Assembly: GCF_041021955.1 (NCBI RefSeq)
Contig: NZ_CP158375.1
Coordinates: forward strand, 2,852,001-2,916,000
DNA from: Caulobacter sp. 73W
GTDB lineage: Bacteria; Pseudomonadota; Alphaproteobacteria; Caulobacterales; Caulobacteraceae
Length of the DNA stretch: 64,000 nucleotides
Direction: 5' to 3'
Shown: one piece after another, positions 26,720-35,498 of the stretch
Layout of the letters: every line of letters begins with the position of its first letter
Numbering within the stretch: position 1 is the stretch's first letter
Made by a program: the position numbers and the translations under genes
The notes under the pieces: generated by a model
Told to the model about the DNA's origin: nothing
What the model saw: the letters and a program-made list of their open reading frames with translations, nothing else
Database searches by the model: none

Positions 26720-27456
26720 GCCGCCGTCGGCAGCTCCAGCTCCACCAGCAGGGGCAGGTGGTCCGACGCCTGGCGCGCCCGCGCGTCGTAGGGGCTTTCC
26801 ACCGCGCAGACCTTGATGTCGCCGGCCAGGAAGACGTGGTCGATGCGCATGAACGGGAAGTTCGAGGGGAAGGTCGCCGTCGGCGGCCTGGGGCGTCCGA
26901 CCTGGGCGTCGCGCATGGCGGAGCGCAGCATCCGGTAAGTCTTCGAATAGGGCGTGGCGTTGAAGTCGCCCAGCAGCACGGCCGGAGCGGTGAACTGCTC
27001 GTCGGCCAGCCACTCGTCGATCAAGGCGGCGGCCTGGCGCTGCTGCTCGCGCGGGATCAGGCCCAGATGGGTGTTGATCACCTGCAACTCGCGTCCGCCG
27101 CCGATGTCGATGGCGACCCACACCGCGCCGCGCGGCTCCAGCCCGGGCACTCGCTTGTACTGAGGCAGGGAGTCGGCGCGGATCAGACGCTCGGGCAGGG
27201 CGGTGAGAATGGCGTCGCCGTAGAGCTCCTCCTCGACCTTCATGGCCGGGTGGAAGCGCGACTTCATCTTCAGCAGCTCGGCCAGCTTGTGGGCCTGGTC
27301 GACGCCGCGCGTGCGGGCGCGGCCGACGTCCAGTTCCTGCAAGGCCACCACATCAGGGCGCATGGCGGCGATAACGTCGGCGACACGCTCCACATCCAGT
27401 CGGCGGTCGACGCCGACGCAGCGGTGGACGTTGTAGGTGACGAGGCGAAGTTTCAT
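26716..27456 (-). CDS. Endonuclease/exonuclease/phosphatase family protein
   Basis: A 246-residue EEP-fold (DNase I-like) metallohydrolase. The series is complete: N-terminal TYNVHRC, PDVVALQELDVG with the metal-binding glutamate, NTHLGL, VLLGDFNATP and the C-terminal RIDHVFLAGD and ASDHLPLLVEL with the catalytic Asp-His. The substrate may be a phosphodiester lipid or a nucleic acid. There is no signal peptide. The ATG at 27456 overlaps the metW stop (ATGA), so it is cotranscribed with metX-metW. The stop shares CTAG with argJ. Some relatives are annotated as sphingomyelinase-like, but no evidence here supports that. Confidence 0.88.
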   Translation of the reverse strand: MKLRLVTYNVHRCVGVDRRLDVERVADVIAAMRPDVVALQELDVGRARTRGVDQAHKLAELLKMKSRFHPAMKVEEELYGDAILTALPERLIRADSLPQYKRVPGLEPRGAVWVAIDIGGGRELQVINTHLGLIPREQQRQAAALIDEWLADEQFTAPAVLLGDFNATPYSKTYRMLRSAMRDAQVGRPRPPTATFPSNFPFMRIDHVFLAGDIKVCAVESPYDARARQASDHLPLLVELELPTAA

Positions 27457-28121
27457 CCGCCGAAGAGATCGTTCCTGGGGGCTTGAGGTTCCGCCGCGGC
27501 GACGCTTTCTCCGCGCCGGCTGAGCAGGAAGAGCGCGGCTTCGGAGCGCCAGTTCTCCAGCGGCTTGCTCGGATCGATGGCGCGGGCGGGCCGGCCCTCG
27601 GTCAGGGCGGCGCAGGCGTCGATGCGCAGGTCCAGGTCGTCGCACAGGCTCAGGAAGTCGGCCAGGGTGCAAAGGTGGATGTTGGGCGTCGACCACCACG
27701 GCTCGGGCAGGGCGCGAGTCTCGGGCATGCGGCCTCGGCTGACCAGCGACCAGCGCACGCGCCAGTGGCCGAAGTTGGGGAACGACACGATGGCCCGGTC
27801 GGCGATGCGCAGCAGCTCGTTCAGCACATGGCGCGGATGGCGCACGGCCTGCAGGGTCTGGGACAGGATCGCGTAGTCGAACGCCTTGGCGGCGAAGTGG
27901 TCCAGGTCGCGGTCGGCGTCGCCCTGCACCACGGCCAGGCCGCGCGACAGGCCGGCGGCCACGCCCTCGGGGCTGATCTCGACCCCGCGGCCGTCCACTT
28001 GCTTCTCCTGGGCCAGGATCTCCAGAAGCTCGCCCTCGCCGCAGCCGACGTCGAGCACGCGCGAGCCGGGGCGCACTAGGCGCAGGATCTCCTTGAAGTC
28101 CTCCCGGATCACCGGCCTCAC
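27453..28121 (-). CDS. metW: Methionine biosynthesis protein MetW
   Basis: A 222-residue class I methyltransferase-fold protein that works with MetX in methionine synthesis in alphaproteobacteria. It shows the SAM-binding motif [15 protein letters not shown], the acidic [13 protein letters not shown], the [11 protein letters not shown] segment and the [10 protein letters not shown] motif seen in MetW. Recent work assigns MetW a role in supporting MetX activity. The gene overlaps metX by four bases upstream and the EEP gene by four bases downstream. Confidence 0.95.
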   Translation of the reverse strand: MRPVIREDFKEILRLVRPGSRVLDVGCGEGELLEILAQEKQVDGRGVEISPEGVAAGLSRGLAVVQGDADRDLDHFAAKAFDYAILSQTLQAVRHPRHVLNELLRIADRAIVSFPNFGHWRVRWSLVSRGRMPETRALPEPWWSTPNIHLCTLADFLSLCDDLDLRIDACAALTEGRPARAIDPSKPLENWRSEAALFLLSRRGESVAAAEPQAPRNDLFGG

Positions 28122-29278
28122 GCGATCCCCCGGGCCTGGTCGGCCGACGCCATGAAGCCGGACAGGGCGGCGTTCATCACCGGCTCGTCCAGCAGGAAGG
28201 CGTCATGACCCTTGTCGCTTTCGATCTCGACGAAGCTGGCCCGTGCGCCGGCGGCGTTCAGGGCCCGCACGATGTGGCGGTTCTCGGCGGTCGGGTAGAG
28301 CCAGTCGGTGGTGAAGGACAGCACGCAGAAGCGCACGTTGCGCGCCTTCTTGAACGCCTCGGCCAGGATGCCGCCGTGGCTCTGGGCCAGGTCGAAATAG
28401 TCCATGGCCCGGGTGATGTAGAGGTAGGAGTTGGCGTCGAACCGGTCGACGAAGCTCGCCCCCTGGTGGCGCAGATAGCTTTCCACCTGGAAGTCGGCGT
28501 CGAAGCCCCAGGACAGGCCGTCGCGCTGCAACTCGCGGCCGAACTTCCGCTGCAGGGCGGGCTCGGACAGATAGGTGATGTGCGCGGCCATGCGGGCCAC
28601 GGCCAGGCCCTTTTCCGGGCGCACGCCATGGACGGCATAGGAGCCGCCGCGCCAGTCCGGATCGGCCATGACCGCCTGGCGGCCGACCTCGTGGAAGGCG
28701 ATGTTCTGGGCCGAGTGGCGGGCCGCCGAGGCGATGATCACGGCGGAGAAGATCTTCTCCGGATAGTCGGCCGCCCATTGCAGCACCTGCATGCCGCCCA
28801 TGGAGCCGCCGACCACGGCGAACAGGGTCTCGACGCCCAGCGCCTCGACCAGCATGGCCTGGGCGCGGACCATGTCGGCGATGGTGATCACCGGGAACGA
28901 CAGGCCATAGGCCTGGCCCGTCGCCGGATTGATCGAGGCCGGGCCGGTCGAGCCCATGCAGCCGCCGATGACGTTCGAGCAGATGATGAAGTGCCGCGCC
29001 GGATCGAGGGGCAGGCCGGGACCGATCAGGCGGTTCCACCAGCCGGGCTTGCCCGAAACCGGGTGCTCGCCCGCGCAATGCTGGTCGCCGGTCAGGGCGT
29101 GGCAGACCAGGACCGCGTTCGACTTGTCGGCGTTCAGCGTCCCAAAGGTGCGATAGGCGACCTCCAGCGGCGCCAGCTGGCCGCCGGAGTCGAGCTGCAA
29201 CGGCTTTTCGGCGGGAAACCGCCAGGTTCCCCCGTCGCCGCAGAACGCCTCATTCATGGTCGCCGTCGCCGCCGTCAT
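28118..29278 (-). CDS. metX: Homoserine O-acetyltransferase
   Basis: Alpha/beta-hydrolase-fold acyltransferase of 386 residues that activates homoserine with acetyl-CoA for methionine synthesis. The catalytic serine is S159 in [14 protein letters not shown]. The conserved [25 protein letters not shown] and C-terminal [10 protein letters not shown] (catalytic histidine) segments are in place. Some family members are succinyl-transferases and residue identity alone does not always predict the acyl donor. It is the first gene of the metX-metW-EEP operon. A TTGACA hexamer lies about 30 bases upstream (29305-29310, minus strand). Confidence 0.95.
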   Translation of the reverse strand: MTAATATMNEAFCGDGGTWRFPAEKPLQLDSGGQLAPLEVAYRTFGTLNADKSNAVLVCHALTGDQHCAGEHPVSGKPGWWNRLIGPGLPLDPARHFIICSNVIGGCMGSTGPASINPATGQAYGLSFPVITIADMVRAQAMLVEALGVETLFAVVGGSMGGMQVLQWAADYPEKIFSAVIIASAARHSAQNIAFHEVGRQAVMADPDWRGGSYAVHGVRPEKGLAVARMAAHITYLSEPALQRKFGRELQRDGLSWGFDADFQVESYLRHQGASFVDRFDANSYLYITRAMDYFDLAQSHGGILAEAFKKARNVRFCVLSFTTDWLYPTAENRHIVRALNAAGARASFVEIESDKGHDAFLLDEPVMNAALSGFMASADQARGIA

Positions 29279-29355
29279 GAGGTCTTGGACCTTTTGGCGA
29301 TACGCCTGTCAACCGGCGCTTTGAGCGGGTCGCGAGCAAGGCTAAGAGGGGCGGC

Positions 29356-29862
29356 ATGGAACGGCTTATTCTGATGCGTCACGGGGCCGCCGAACGGCGT
29401 GGTCCGACCGGCGGCGACTTCGACCGCGCCCTGACCCCGCAGGGCCGCGTGGACGCCGCGCTGATCGGCGACGCCTTGGCCAAGGCGGGCTTCTCGCCGG
29501 ACCTGGCGCTGATCTCCGAGGCGCGCCGCGCGCAGGAGACCTGGACCGCCGCCAGCGAAGCCTTTCCCCAGGCCCGGGCCGAGAACCGGGCCGACTTCTA
29601 CTCCGCCGGCAGCCAGACGGTGCTTTCCGCGGTCGAAACCCAGACCGCCGGCACGGTGATGGTGGTCGGGCACAATCCGACGCTGCAGGACCTGGCGGCG
29701 GGCCTGCTGAAGGCCGGTTCGGCCTCGCCGGCCCTGATCGCCCGGGTCGAGATGCGCTTCCCGCCCGCCACGGCGATCGCCTTCAGCTTCGACGAAGCCG
29801 GACGCCCGCAGATGGAAGGCCTGTTCTACGCCGCCGACCATGGCGGCCGGGGCGCCGAATGA
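29356..29862 (+). CDS. SixA-like histidine phosphatase
   Basis: A 168-residue member of the phosphoglycerate-mutase-like histidine phosphatase superfamily, short SixA type. The LMRHGAAE motif holds the catalytic RHG histidine, SEARRAQETW the second arginine, and VVGHNPTLQDLA the second catalytic histidine. SixA in E. coli dephosphorylates phosphohistidine proteins. The target here is unknown. It starts an operon of four genes joined by four-base overlaps (SixA-like, DUF952, pyrD, TVP38) and diverges from metX. Confidence 0.9.
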   Translation: MERLILMRHGAAERRGPTGGDFDRALTPQGRVDAALIGDALAKAGFSPDLALISEARRAQETWTAASEAFPQARAENRADFYSAGSQTVLSAVETQTAGTVMVVGHNPTLQDLAAGLLKAGSASPALIARVEMRFPPATAIAFSFDEAGRPQMEGLFYAADHGGRGAE

Positions 29863-30203
29863 AGCCGATCTTCAAGATCATGAGCCGTGACGAATGGGCG
29901 GCCTTCCAGGCGTCTGGCCAGTTCACCGGCTCGGCGGTCGATCTGGCCGACGGCTACATCCACTTCTCCGCGCCGGACCAGGCGCAGGAGACGGCCGCCA
30001 AGCACTTCGCGGGCCGTGACGATCTGGTTCTCCTGACCCTCGACGCCGATGCGCTTGGCGACAAGCTGGTCTGGGAGCCGTCGCGGGGCGGCGCCTTGTT
30101 CCCGCACCTTTACCGCGCCATCGCGTTGAACGAGGTGGCCGCGTCGCGCGACCTGCCGCTCGGCGACGACGGCGCGCCTCAACTTGGTGATCTTTCCGTA
30201 TGA
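29859..30203 (+). CDS. DUF952 domain-containing protein
   Basis: A 114-residue cytoplasmic protein matching DUF952. It has the opening IFKIMSRDEWAAFQASGQFTGSAVD, then DGYIHFSAPDQAQETAAKHFAG and WEPSRGGALFPHLYRAI, all hallmarks of the family. The fold has been related to ADP-ribosyl-transferase-like proteins, but the function is unknown. It overlaps the SixA-like gene and pyrD by four bases each, so it is translationally coupled to both. This order is common in alphaproteobacteria. Confidence 0.9.
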   Translation: MKPIFKIMSRDEWAAFQASGQFTGSAVDLADGYIHFSAPDQAQETAAKHFAGRDDLVLLTLDADALGDKLVWEPSRGGALFPHLYRAIALNEVAASRDLPLGDDGAPQLGDLSV

Positions 30204-31246
30204 GCCTTCACGACCTCGCCGCCCGCGCCATGCACCTCTTCGATCCGGAAGACGCGCATGGCCTCGCCATCAAGGGGCTGAAGGCGGGACTTGGGCCGCG
30301 CAACACCATCGACCTGCCGATCCTGGCGACGACGGTGGCGGGGCTCGACCTTCCCAACTGCATCGGCCTGGCCGCCGGCTTCGACAAGAACGCCGAGGTT
30401 CCGGACGCCATGCTTGCCGCCGGCTTCGGCTTCGTGGAGGCCGGTACGGTCACCCCGCTGCCCCAGGCCGGCAATCCGCGCCCGCGCCTGTTCCGACTGA
30501 CCGAGGACCAGGCGGTGATCAACCGCATGGGCTTCAACAACGAGGGGCTGAACGCCTTCGCCTCCCGTTTGTCGCACCGGCGGCGTCGTGGGGTGGTGGG
30601 GGCCAATATCGGCGCCAACAAGGACGCCGAGGACCGGGTCGCCGACTATGTGAACGGCCTGTCGCACTTGTGGGGTCTGGCGGACTACTTCACGGTCAAT
30701 ATCTCGTCGCCCAACACGCCCGGCCTGCGCGCCCTGCAGACGCGCGCCGCGCTGGAGGAGTTGCTGGGCCGCCTGGCCGAGCGGCGCGAGGCGCTGGCCC
30801 CTGAAGGCGACGTGCCGGTGTTGCTGAAGGTGGCTCCCGACCTTGAGGACGGCGAGGTCGAGGCCATCGTAGAGACGGCGGTGGAGAACGGCCTGGACGG
30901 CATCATCGTCTCCAACACCACCATCGCACGCCCCGACACGCTGAAGTCGGCCCGGGCCTCGGAGACCGGCGGCCTGTCCGGCGCGCCCCTGACCGAGCGG
31001 TCGACCGCCGTGCTGAGCCAGTTCTTCCAGGCCGCCGACGGCCGCATCGCCCTGGTCGGCGCCGGCGGGGTCGCCAGCGGGGCGGACGCCTACGCCAAGA
31101 TCCGTGCGGGCGCCCAGGCGGTGCAGCTCTATTCGGCGCTGGTCTATGGCGGGCCCGGCCTGGTGGTCCGTATCGCCCATGACCTGGCGGCGCGCCTCAA
31201 GGCAGACGGCTTCGCCGCCGTCACACAGGCGGTCGGGGCGCGATGA
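30200..31246 (+). CDS. pyrD: Dihydroorotate dehydrogenase (quinone), class 2
   Basis: Oxidises dihydroorotate to orotate in pyrimidine synthesis and passes electrons to the quinone pool at the membrane. It has 348 residues with an amphipathic N-terminal region (about 1-40), as in class 2 enzymes. Motifs are GLAAGFDKNAEVP, GTVTPLPQAGNPRPRLFR, the NRMGFNNEG signature, FTVNISSPNTPGLR with the catalytic serine, and the GVASGADAYAKIRAGAQAVQLYSAL FMN-phosphate site. It overlaps DUF952 and the TVP38 gene. Confidence 0.96.
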   Translation: MSLHDLAARAMHLFDPEDAHGLAIKGLKAGLGPRNTIDLPILATTVAGLDLPNCIGLAAGFDKNAEVPDAMLAAGFGFVEAGTVTPLPQAGNPRPRLFRLTEDQAVINRMGFNNEGLNAFASRLSHRRRRGVVGANIGANKDAEDRVADYVNGLSHLWGLADYFTVNISSPNTPGLRALQTRAALEELLGRLAERREALAPEGDVPVLLKVAPDLEDGEVEAIVETAVENGLDGIIVSNTTIARPDTLKSARASETGGLSGAPLTERSTAVLSQFFQAADGRIALVGAGGVASGADAYAKIRAGAQAVQLYSALVYGGPGLVVRIAHDLAARLKADGFAAVTQAVGAR

Positions 31247-31974
31247 CGCCGGCTGGCCGCGACAATACCTGGCTCGTCGCGGCCAAGATCGCGCCGGCGG
31301 TCCTGCTGGCCGTTCTGGCGGCGGCGGTGTTCTTCAGCGGCCTGTGGAAGCACTTCACGATCGAGGAGCTTCAGGCCCGCCACGCCTATCTGTCGGCCTT
31401 CGTGGACCGGCGGCCGGCGGCGGCTATCGCCATCTATCTGTTCGCCTATGTGTTCGTGGTCTCATTGTCCCTGCCGGCGGCGTTGCTGCTGACCTTGTCG
31501 GGCGGCTTCCTGTTCGGGCCATGGCTGGGCGGGCTGCTGGCGGTGACCGGGGCGACGGCGGGCTCGACGGTGATCTACGCCGCCTGCCGCACGGCCTTTG
31601 GCGGGATGTTGCAAAAGCGCGCAGGCTCGACCCTTCTGCGTATCGAGGAGGGCATCAAGAAGGACGCCTTCCACTACCTGCTGACCCTGCGCCTGATCCC
31701 GGCCTTTCCGCTGCTGGTCATCAACCTGGCGGCAGGGCTGGTGGGCATTCGCCTGCGCACCTTTCTGTCGGCGTCGTTCCTGGGCATGGCGCCCAGCTCG
31801 CTGGTCTACGCCAGCATGGGGGCGGGGCTTGGGCACCTGTTCATGCAGGGGCGTCCGGTGGACCTGAGCATTCTGGTCGAGCCGCGCGTCGTGCTGCCGC
31901 TGGTCGGGCTTGGCGCACTGGCGGGCGCTTCCATGCTCTATCGGCGACTGAGGCCCCGCCGTGACGAGCAATAG
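31243..31974 (+). CDS. TVP38/TMEM64 family (DedA-superfamily) membrane protein
   Basis: A 243-residue inner-membrane protein with about six hydrophobic segments. The SNARE-associated Golgi (VTT) domain is seen in LTLSGGFLFGPWLGGLLAVTGATAGSTV and LRLIPAFPLLVINLAAGLVGIRL, with the conserved G-x3-G and arginine. Members of this superfamily act as lipid scramblases or transporters in other systems. It overlaps pyrD by four bases and closes the operon. A histidine kinase gene follows 34 bases downstream on the same strand. Confidence 0.88.
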   Translation: MTPAGRDNTWLVAAKIAPAVLLAVLAAAVFFSGLWKHFTIEELQARHAYLSAFVDRRPAAAIAIYLFAYVFVVSLSLPAALLLTLSGGFLFGPWLGGLLAVTGATAGSTVIYAACRTAFGGMLQKRAGSTLLRIEEGIKKDAFHYLLTLRLIPAFPLLVINLAAGLVGIRLRTFLSASFLGMAPSSLVYASMGAGLGHLFMQGRPVDLSILVEPRVVLPLVGLGALAGASMLYRRLRPRRDEQ

Positions 31975-32008
31975 TCGCGTTGCCCGGCGCGGGCAGGTGC
32001 AGTAACGG

Positions 32009-33469
32009 ATGACCATGGACGCCGCGCCGTCTCCCGCACCGGAAACACCGGTAGAGCGCCGCTTTTCGTGGCGCGGCGGCCTATCGGCGCGCCTGCTGCT
32101 GCTCACCACGCTTTTCGTCGCGCTGGCCGCCCTGCTGGTTCTGCCGCCGGCCCTGGCCGCGTTCGAGGAGCAGTGGCTGCTGGAGCGGGTCCGCGCCGCC
32201 GAGCTGGCCTCCACCGTGGCCGAGGCCGACCCCAGCCTGAGGATCAGCGACCGCATCTCCGCCCAACTCCTCGACGGGGCGGGGGTCGTGTCGGTGGCGA
32301 TCCAGAGCGACGGGGCCCGCCGCCTGGTCCTGGCCGCCCCGCGTGAGATCCGCACGCCCTATCTGGTCGACCTGCGCAGCCAGAACCCCGGTTCGTGGCT
32401 GGCGGCGCCGTTCTTCACCCTCTCCAGCCGCGAGGGCAGCCTGGTCCGCGTGGTGGCCGAGCCGCAGTTCCGCGAGGCCGAGTTCGTCGAGATCCTGACC
32501 CCCGACGCCCCGCTGAAGGCCGACCTGCTGGGCTATCTGGCCCGCCTGGCGGTTGTGACGGCATTCGTGGCGATCCTGGCGGGGGCGCTGGTCTATCTGT
32601 CGCTCAACCGATTCCTGGTCGCGCCCATGCGCCGGATCACCCGGGCCATGGAGCGGTTCCGGGCCGACCCCGAGGACCCCAAGGCGCGCATCGAACTGTC
32701 CGGCCGCCTGGACGAGATCGGCCGCGCCGAGGCCGAACTGGACCGCATGCAGGCCGACCTGGTGGCGGCCCTGAATTCGCGCGCCCGCCTGGCGGCCCTG
32801 GGCGAGGCGGTGGCCAAGATCAATCACGACCTGCGCAACATGCTGACCAGCGCGCAGATCGCCTCCGACCGCCTGGCCGCCATCGGCGATCCCAAGGTGG
32901 CCGCCGCCCTGCCGCGGCTGGAGCGGGCCCTCGACCGGGCCGTGACCCTGGCCACCAACGTACTGACCTATGGCAAGACGGACGAAGCCGCGCCGGACGC
33001 CCGGCCCCTGCCGTTGAAGGCGGCGTTGAAGGCGGCGGCGGAGGAGGCCGGCCTGCCGACCCCGCAGGTGCGCTTCGCCACCGGCGTCGACACCAAGGTC
33101 CGTGTGCTGGCCGACCCTGACCAGCTGCACCGCATCCTGGCCAACCTGCTGCGCAACGCCCGTCAGGCGATCGAGGCGCAGAACGGCCGCAAGGGAAAGA
33201 TCCAGGCCTCGCTGATCGTCGAGGGCGGGGTGTCGATCGTCCGTATCTCGGACGACGGCCCCGGCCTGCCGGAAAAGGCGCAGGAGAACCTGTTCCTGCC
33301 GTTCGCCGGCTCGGCACGTCGCGGCGGAACCGGTCTTGGCCTGGTCATCGCCCGCGAGCTGGCCCAGGGCCATGGCGGCGAGCTGTCGCTGATCCGCTCC
33401 GGCGCCGAAGGCACGGTGTTCGAACTGCGCCTGCCCGGCGCGCCGGCGGCCTTGAAAGGGCGGAGCTAG
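32009..33469 (+). CDS. Orphan sensor histidine kinase
   Basis: A 486-residue membrane kinase with two membrane segments (about 28-50 and 178-200) enclosing a periplasmic domain of about 125 residues. A HAMP domain (200-255) follows, then the phosphoacceptor H273 in VAKINHDLRNML, and an HATPase domain with N box LLRNARQAI, G1 SDDGPGL and G2 GGTGLGLVIA. No response regulator gene is next to it. It may be cotranscribed with the upstream pyrD operon, or be regulated separately. The signal is unknown. Confidence 0.92.
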   Translation: MTMDAAPSPAPETPVERRFSWRGGLSARLLLLTTLFVALAALLVLPPALAAFEEQWLLERVRAAELASTVAEADPSLRISDRISAQLLDGAGVVSVAIQSDGARRLVLAAPREIRTPYLVDLRSQNPGSWLAAPFFTLSSREGSLVRVVAEPQFREAEFVEILTPDAPLKADLLGYLARLAVVTAFVAILAGALVYLSLNRFLVAPMRRITRAMERFRADPEDPKARIELSGRLDEIGRAEAELDRMQADLVAALNSRARLAALGEAVAKINHDLRNMLTSAQIASDRLAAIGDPKVAAALPRLERALDRAVTLATNVLTYGKTDEAAPDARPLPLKAALKAAAEEAGLPTPQVRFATGVDTKVRVLADPDQLHRILANLLRNARQAIEAQNGRKGKIQASLIVEGGVSIVRISDDGPGLPEKAQENLFLPFAGSARRGGTGLGLVIARELAQGHGGELSLIRSGAEGTVFELRLPGAPAALKGRS

Positions 33470-33476
33470 AGCTTCT

Positions 33477-33617
33477 TCTCCTGCCCCGCTTGCGGGGGAG
33501 GGACCATGCGAAGCATGGTGGAGGGGGCGCTCTCCTGAGCTTCAGAAAAGCGCCCCCTCCGTCTCGTCGCTGCGCGCCGATCCACCGCTCCCGTACGCTG
33601 CGCTACGGGGCAGGAGA
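33477..33617. repeat. Long intergenic palindromic repeat, type B
   Basis: Outer arms TCTCCTGCCCCG (33477-33488) and CGGGGCAGGAGA (33606-33617) are perfect. Inner arms GGAGGGGGCGCT (33520-33531) and AGCGCCCCCTCC (33549-33560) are perfect. A small hairpin CCATGC-GAA-GCATGG sits at 33504-33518. It lies between convergent genes and could act as a bidirectional terminator. I know similar elements from other alphaproteobacterial genomes. Confidence 0.75.
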
Positions 33618-33624
33618 CTTCAGC

Positions 33625-35319
33625 CTACAGCCCCTTCGCCACGCCCTCACGACGCGGATCGGCGCCGCCTTCCAGGACGCCGCCTTCGCGCACCACCACC
33701 CCATGCAGGCCGGAGGTTTCGTTCTGGCCCGGCTTGATGGCGACGCCGCGGGCGATGATCTGATCGGCCACGCCCGGAGCGAAGCGGTTCACCTCGCTGG
33801 AGAAGGTGTCGGCGCGGGCCACCATGTTGGGCAGGCTGATCGCGTCCTGCATGGACAGATTCCAGTCGATCAGGCCGACGATGGCCTTCAGGTTGTAGGA
33901 TAGGATGGCGTTGCCGCCCGGCGAGCCGACGGCGGCGTAGAACTTGCCGTCCCTCAGGATGACCGCCGGGGCCATGGACGAGCGGGGGCGCTTGCCCGGA
34001 GCGGGCATGTTGGCCAAGGGGCCGCCGCGAACGTCTTCCGGATAACGGCTGAAGTCGGTCAGCTGGTTGTTGAGGAAGAAGCCGGCGACCATGCGGCCCG
34101 AGCCGAACAGGCTCTCCACCGTGGTGGTCATGGAGACCGCGTTGCCCTTGGCGTCGACGATCACGAAGTGGGTGGTGCCGCCGGGCTCATGGGTCTTGTC
34201 GGCGCCGCGCGGCTCGAAGCCCGGGGGCGTGCCATGGGTGGGCACGGGGCCGGCGCGCTCGCCTATCAGCTTGGCGCGTTCAGCCACATAGGCCGGATCG
34301 AGCAGGCCCTTGACCGGCACCTGCACGAAGTCCGGGTCGCCCACATAGCGGTCGCGGTCGGCGTACATGACGCGCTCGGCCTCGGCCAACTGAACCCAGG
34401 CGATGGCGTCGTTCGGGCCCCGCTTGGCGATGTCGGTCTTCTCCAGCATGGCCAGGGCCTGCAGCAGTCCCACGCCGCTGGACGGCGGCGGCGGCACGCA
34501 GACCACATAGACGCGGTACGGCTGACACAGCGGCTCGGCGACCTTGGGCCGGTAGTCCTTGATGTCGGCGGCGGTCAGGGTTCCGGGGATCGGGTTCTGG
34601 CGGACCTTTGCGGCGATGGCGGCGGGGATGGTCCCCTCGTACATCGCGCTGGGGCCTTCCTTGGCCAGGCGGCGGACCGTCTCGGCGTAGGCGCGGTTCT
34701 TCAGGACGTCGCCGCCCTTGATCTTCGTTCCGTCGGCCTTGGTGAAATAGGCGACGGCGTCGGGCGCGGCGGCTTGGCCGCGATTCAGGCCGGCGAGCTG
34801 CGCCAGGCGCGGGCTGACGACGAAGCCGTCGGCGGCCAGCTTCTCGGCGTCCTTGAACAGGGTCGACCAGGGCGAGACGCCGTGCTGCTTCTGGGCGAGG
34901 GCCAGCATGGCCACCGCGCCGGGCGCGCCGGTGGAGCGGCCCGACATGATCGCATCGATATAGGACAGGGGCTTGCCGTCGGCGCCGATGAACATGTCGG
35001 CGCTGGCGCCGGCCGGTGCGGTCTCGCGGCCGTTGTAGATCGTGATCTTGCCCGTCTTGGCGTCGTAATAGGTCATGAACGCCCCGCCGCCGAGGCCGGA
35101 GCTCTGCGGCTCCACCAGGCCGAGGACCGCCTGAACGGCCACCGCCGCGTCCACCGCCGAACCGCCGTCGCGCAGGACTCGCAGGCCCGCGTCCACCGCC
35201 AGGGGATTGGCCGCGGCGACCATGGCGCGCGGCTTGGTCGGGGCGGGAGCCGCCGAAACGGCGCTTGCGGCGCAGATGGAAAGGGCGAGGGCGGCGGCGA
35301 GGTGGAGGAAGCGGCTCAT
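33625..35319 (-). CDS. ggt: Gamma-glutamyltransferase
   Basis: Periplasmic N-terminal-nucleophile hydrolase of 564 residues that cleaves gamma-glutamyl bonds of glutathione and related compounds. The signal peptide is within residues 1-23 (MSRFLHLAAALALSICAASAVSA). The precursor should cut itself before T382 in GGTTHFVIVD, giving large and small chains. DGGSAVDAAVAVQ and SGLGGGAF near the N-terminus and the GSPGGNAI segment near the C-terminus are typical. The ATG at 35319 is chosen because it begins the signal peptide. It is a single gene that ends at the large type-B palindrome. Confidence 0.94.
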   Translation of the reverse strand: MSRFLHLAAALALSICAASAVSAAPAPTKPRAMVAAANPLAVDAGLRVLRDGGSAVDAAVAVQAVLGLVEPQSSGLGGGAFMTYYDAKTGKITIYNGRETAPAGASADMFIGADGKPLSYIDAIMSGRSTGAPGAVAMLALAQKQHGVSPWSTLFKDAEKLAADGFVVSPRLAQLAGLNRGQAAAPDAVAYFTKADGTKIKGGDVLKNRAYAETVRRLAKEGPSAMYEGTIPAAIAAKVRQNPIPGTLTAADIKDYRPKVAEPLCQPYRVYVVCVPPPPSSGVGLLQALAMLEKTDIAKRGPNDAIAWVQLAEAERVMYADRDRYVGDPDFVQVPVKGLLDPAYVAERAKLIGERAGPVPTHGTPPGFEPRGADKTHEPGGTTHFVIVDAKGNAVSMTTTVESLFGSGRMVAGFFLNNQLTDFSRYPEDVRGGPLANMPAPGKRPRSSMAPAVILRDGKFYAAVGSPGGNAILSYNLKAIVGLIDWNLSMQDAISLPNMVARADTFSSEVNRFAPGVADQIIARGVAIKPGQNETSGLHGVVVREGGVLEGGADPRREGVAKGL

Positions 35320-35498
35320 GGCGATCCTTGGGAAGCAGCGGCGGGCACCATAGGCCCCGCATGGCGCGGCTTGGAACCCCAAAGCGGTTCGACGCGCGGC
35401 GGTTTTGGGCGACCGTTGTGTTATGGATCGCACATTTCGCATCTTTACGGTCGGCGACCCGTGATACGGCGTCCGCCGCTTTTTCCTAGGGGAGCTCC

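Noticed and set aside
29279..29355. Possible SAM-type riboswitch upstream of metX
   Set aside because: The leader holds TTGACA and small GGCG/CGCC pairings and an AAAAGG run, but the SAM-II core layout as I remember it is not reproduced, and the TTGACA is more simply read as a -35 box. A covariance search with the SAM riboswitch models would decide.
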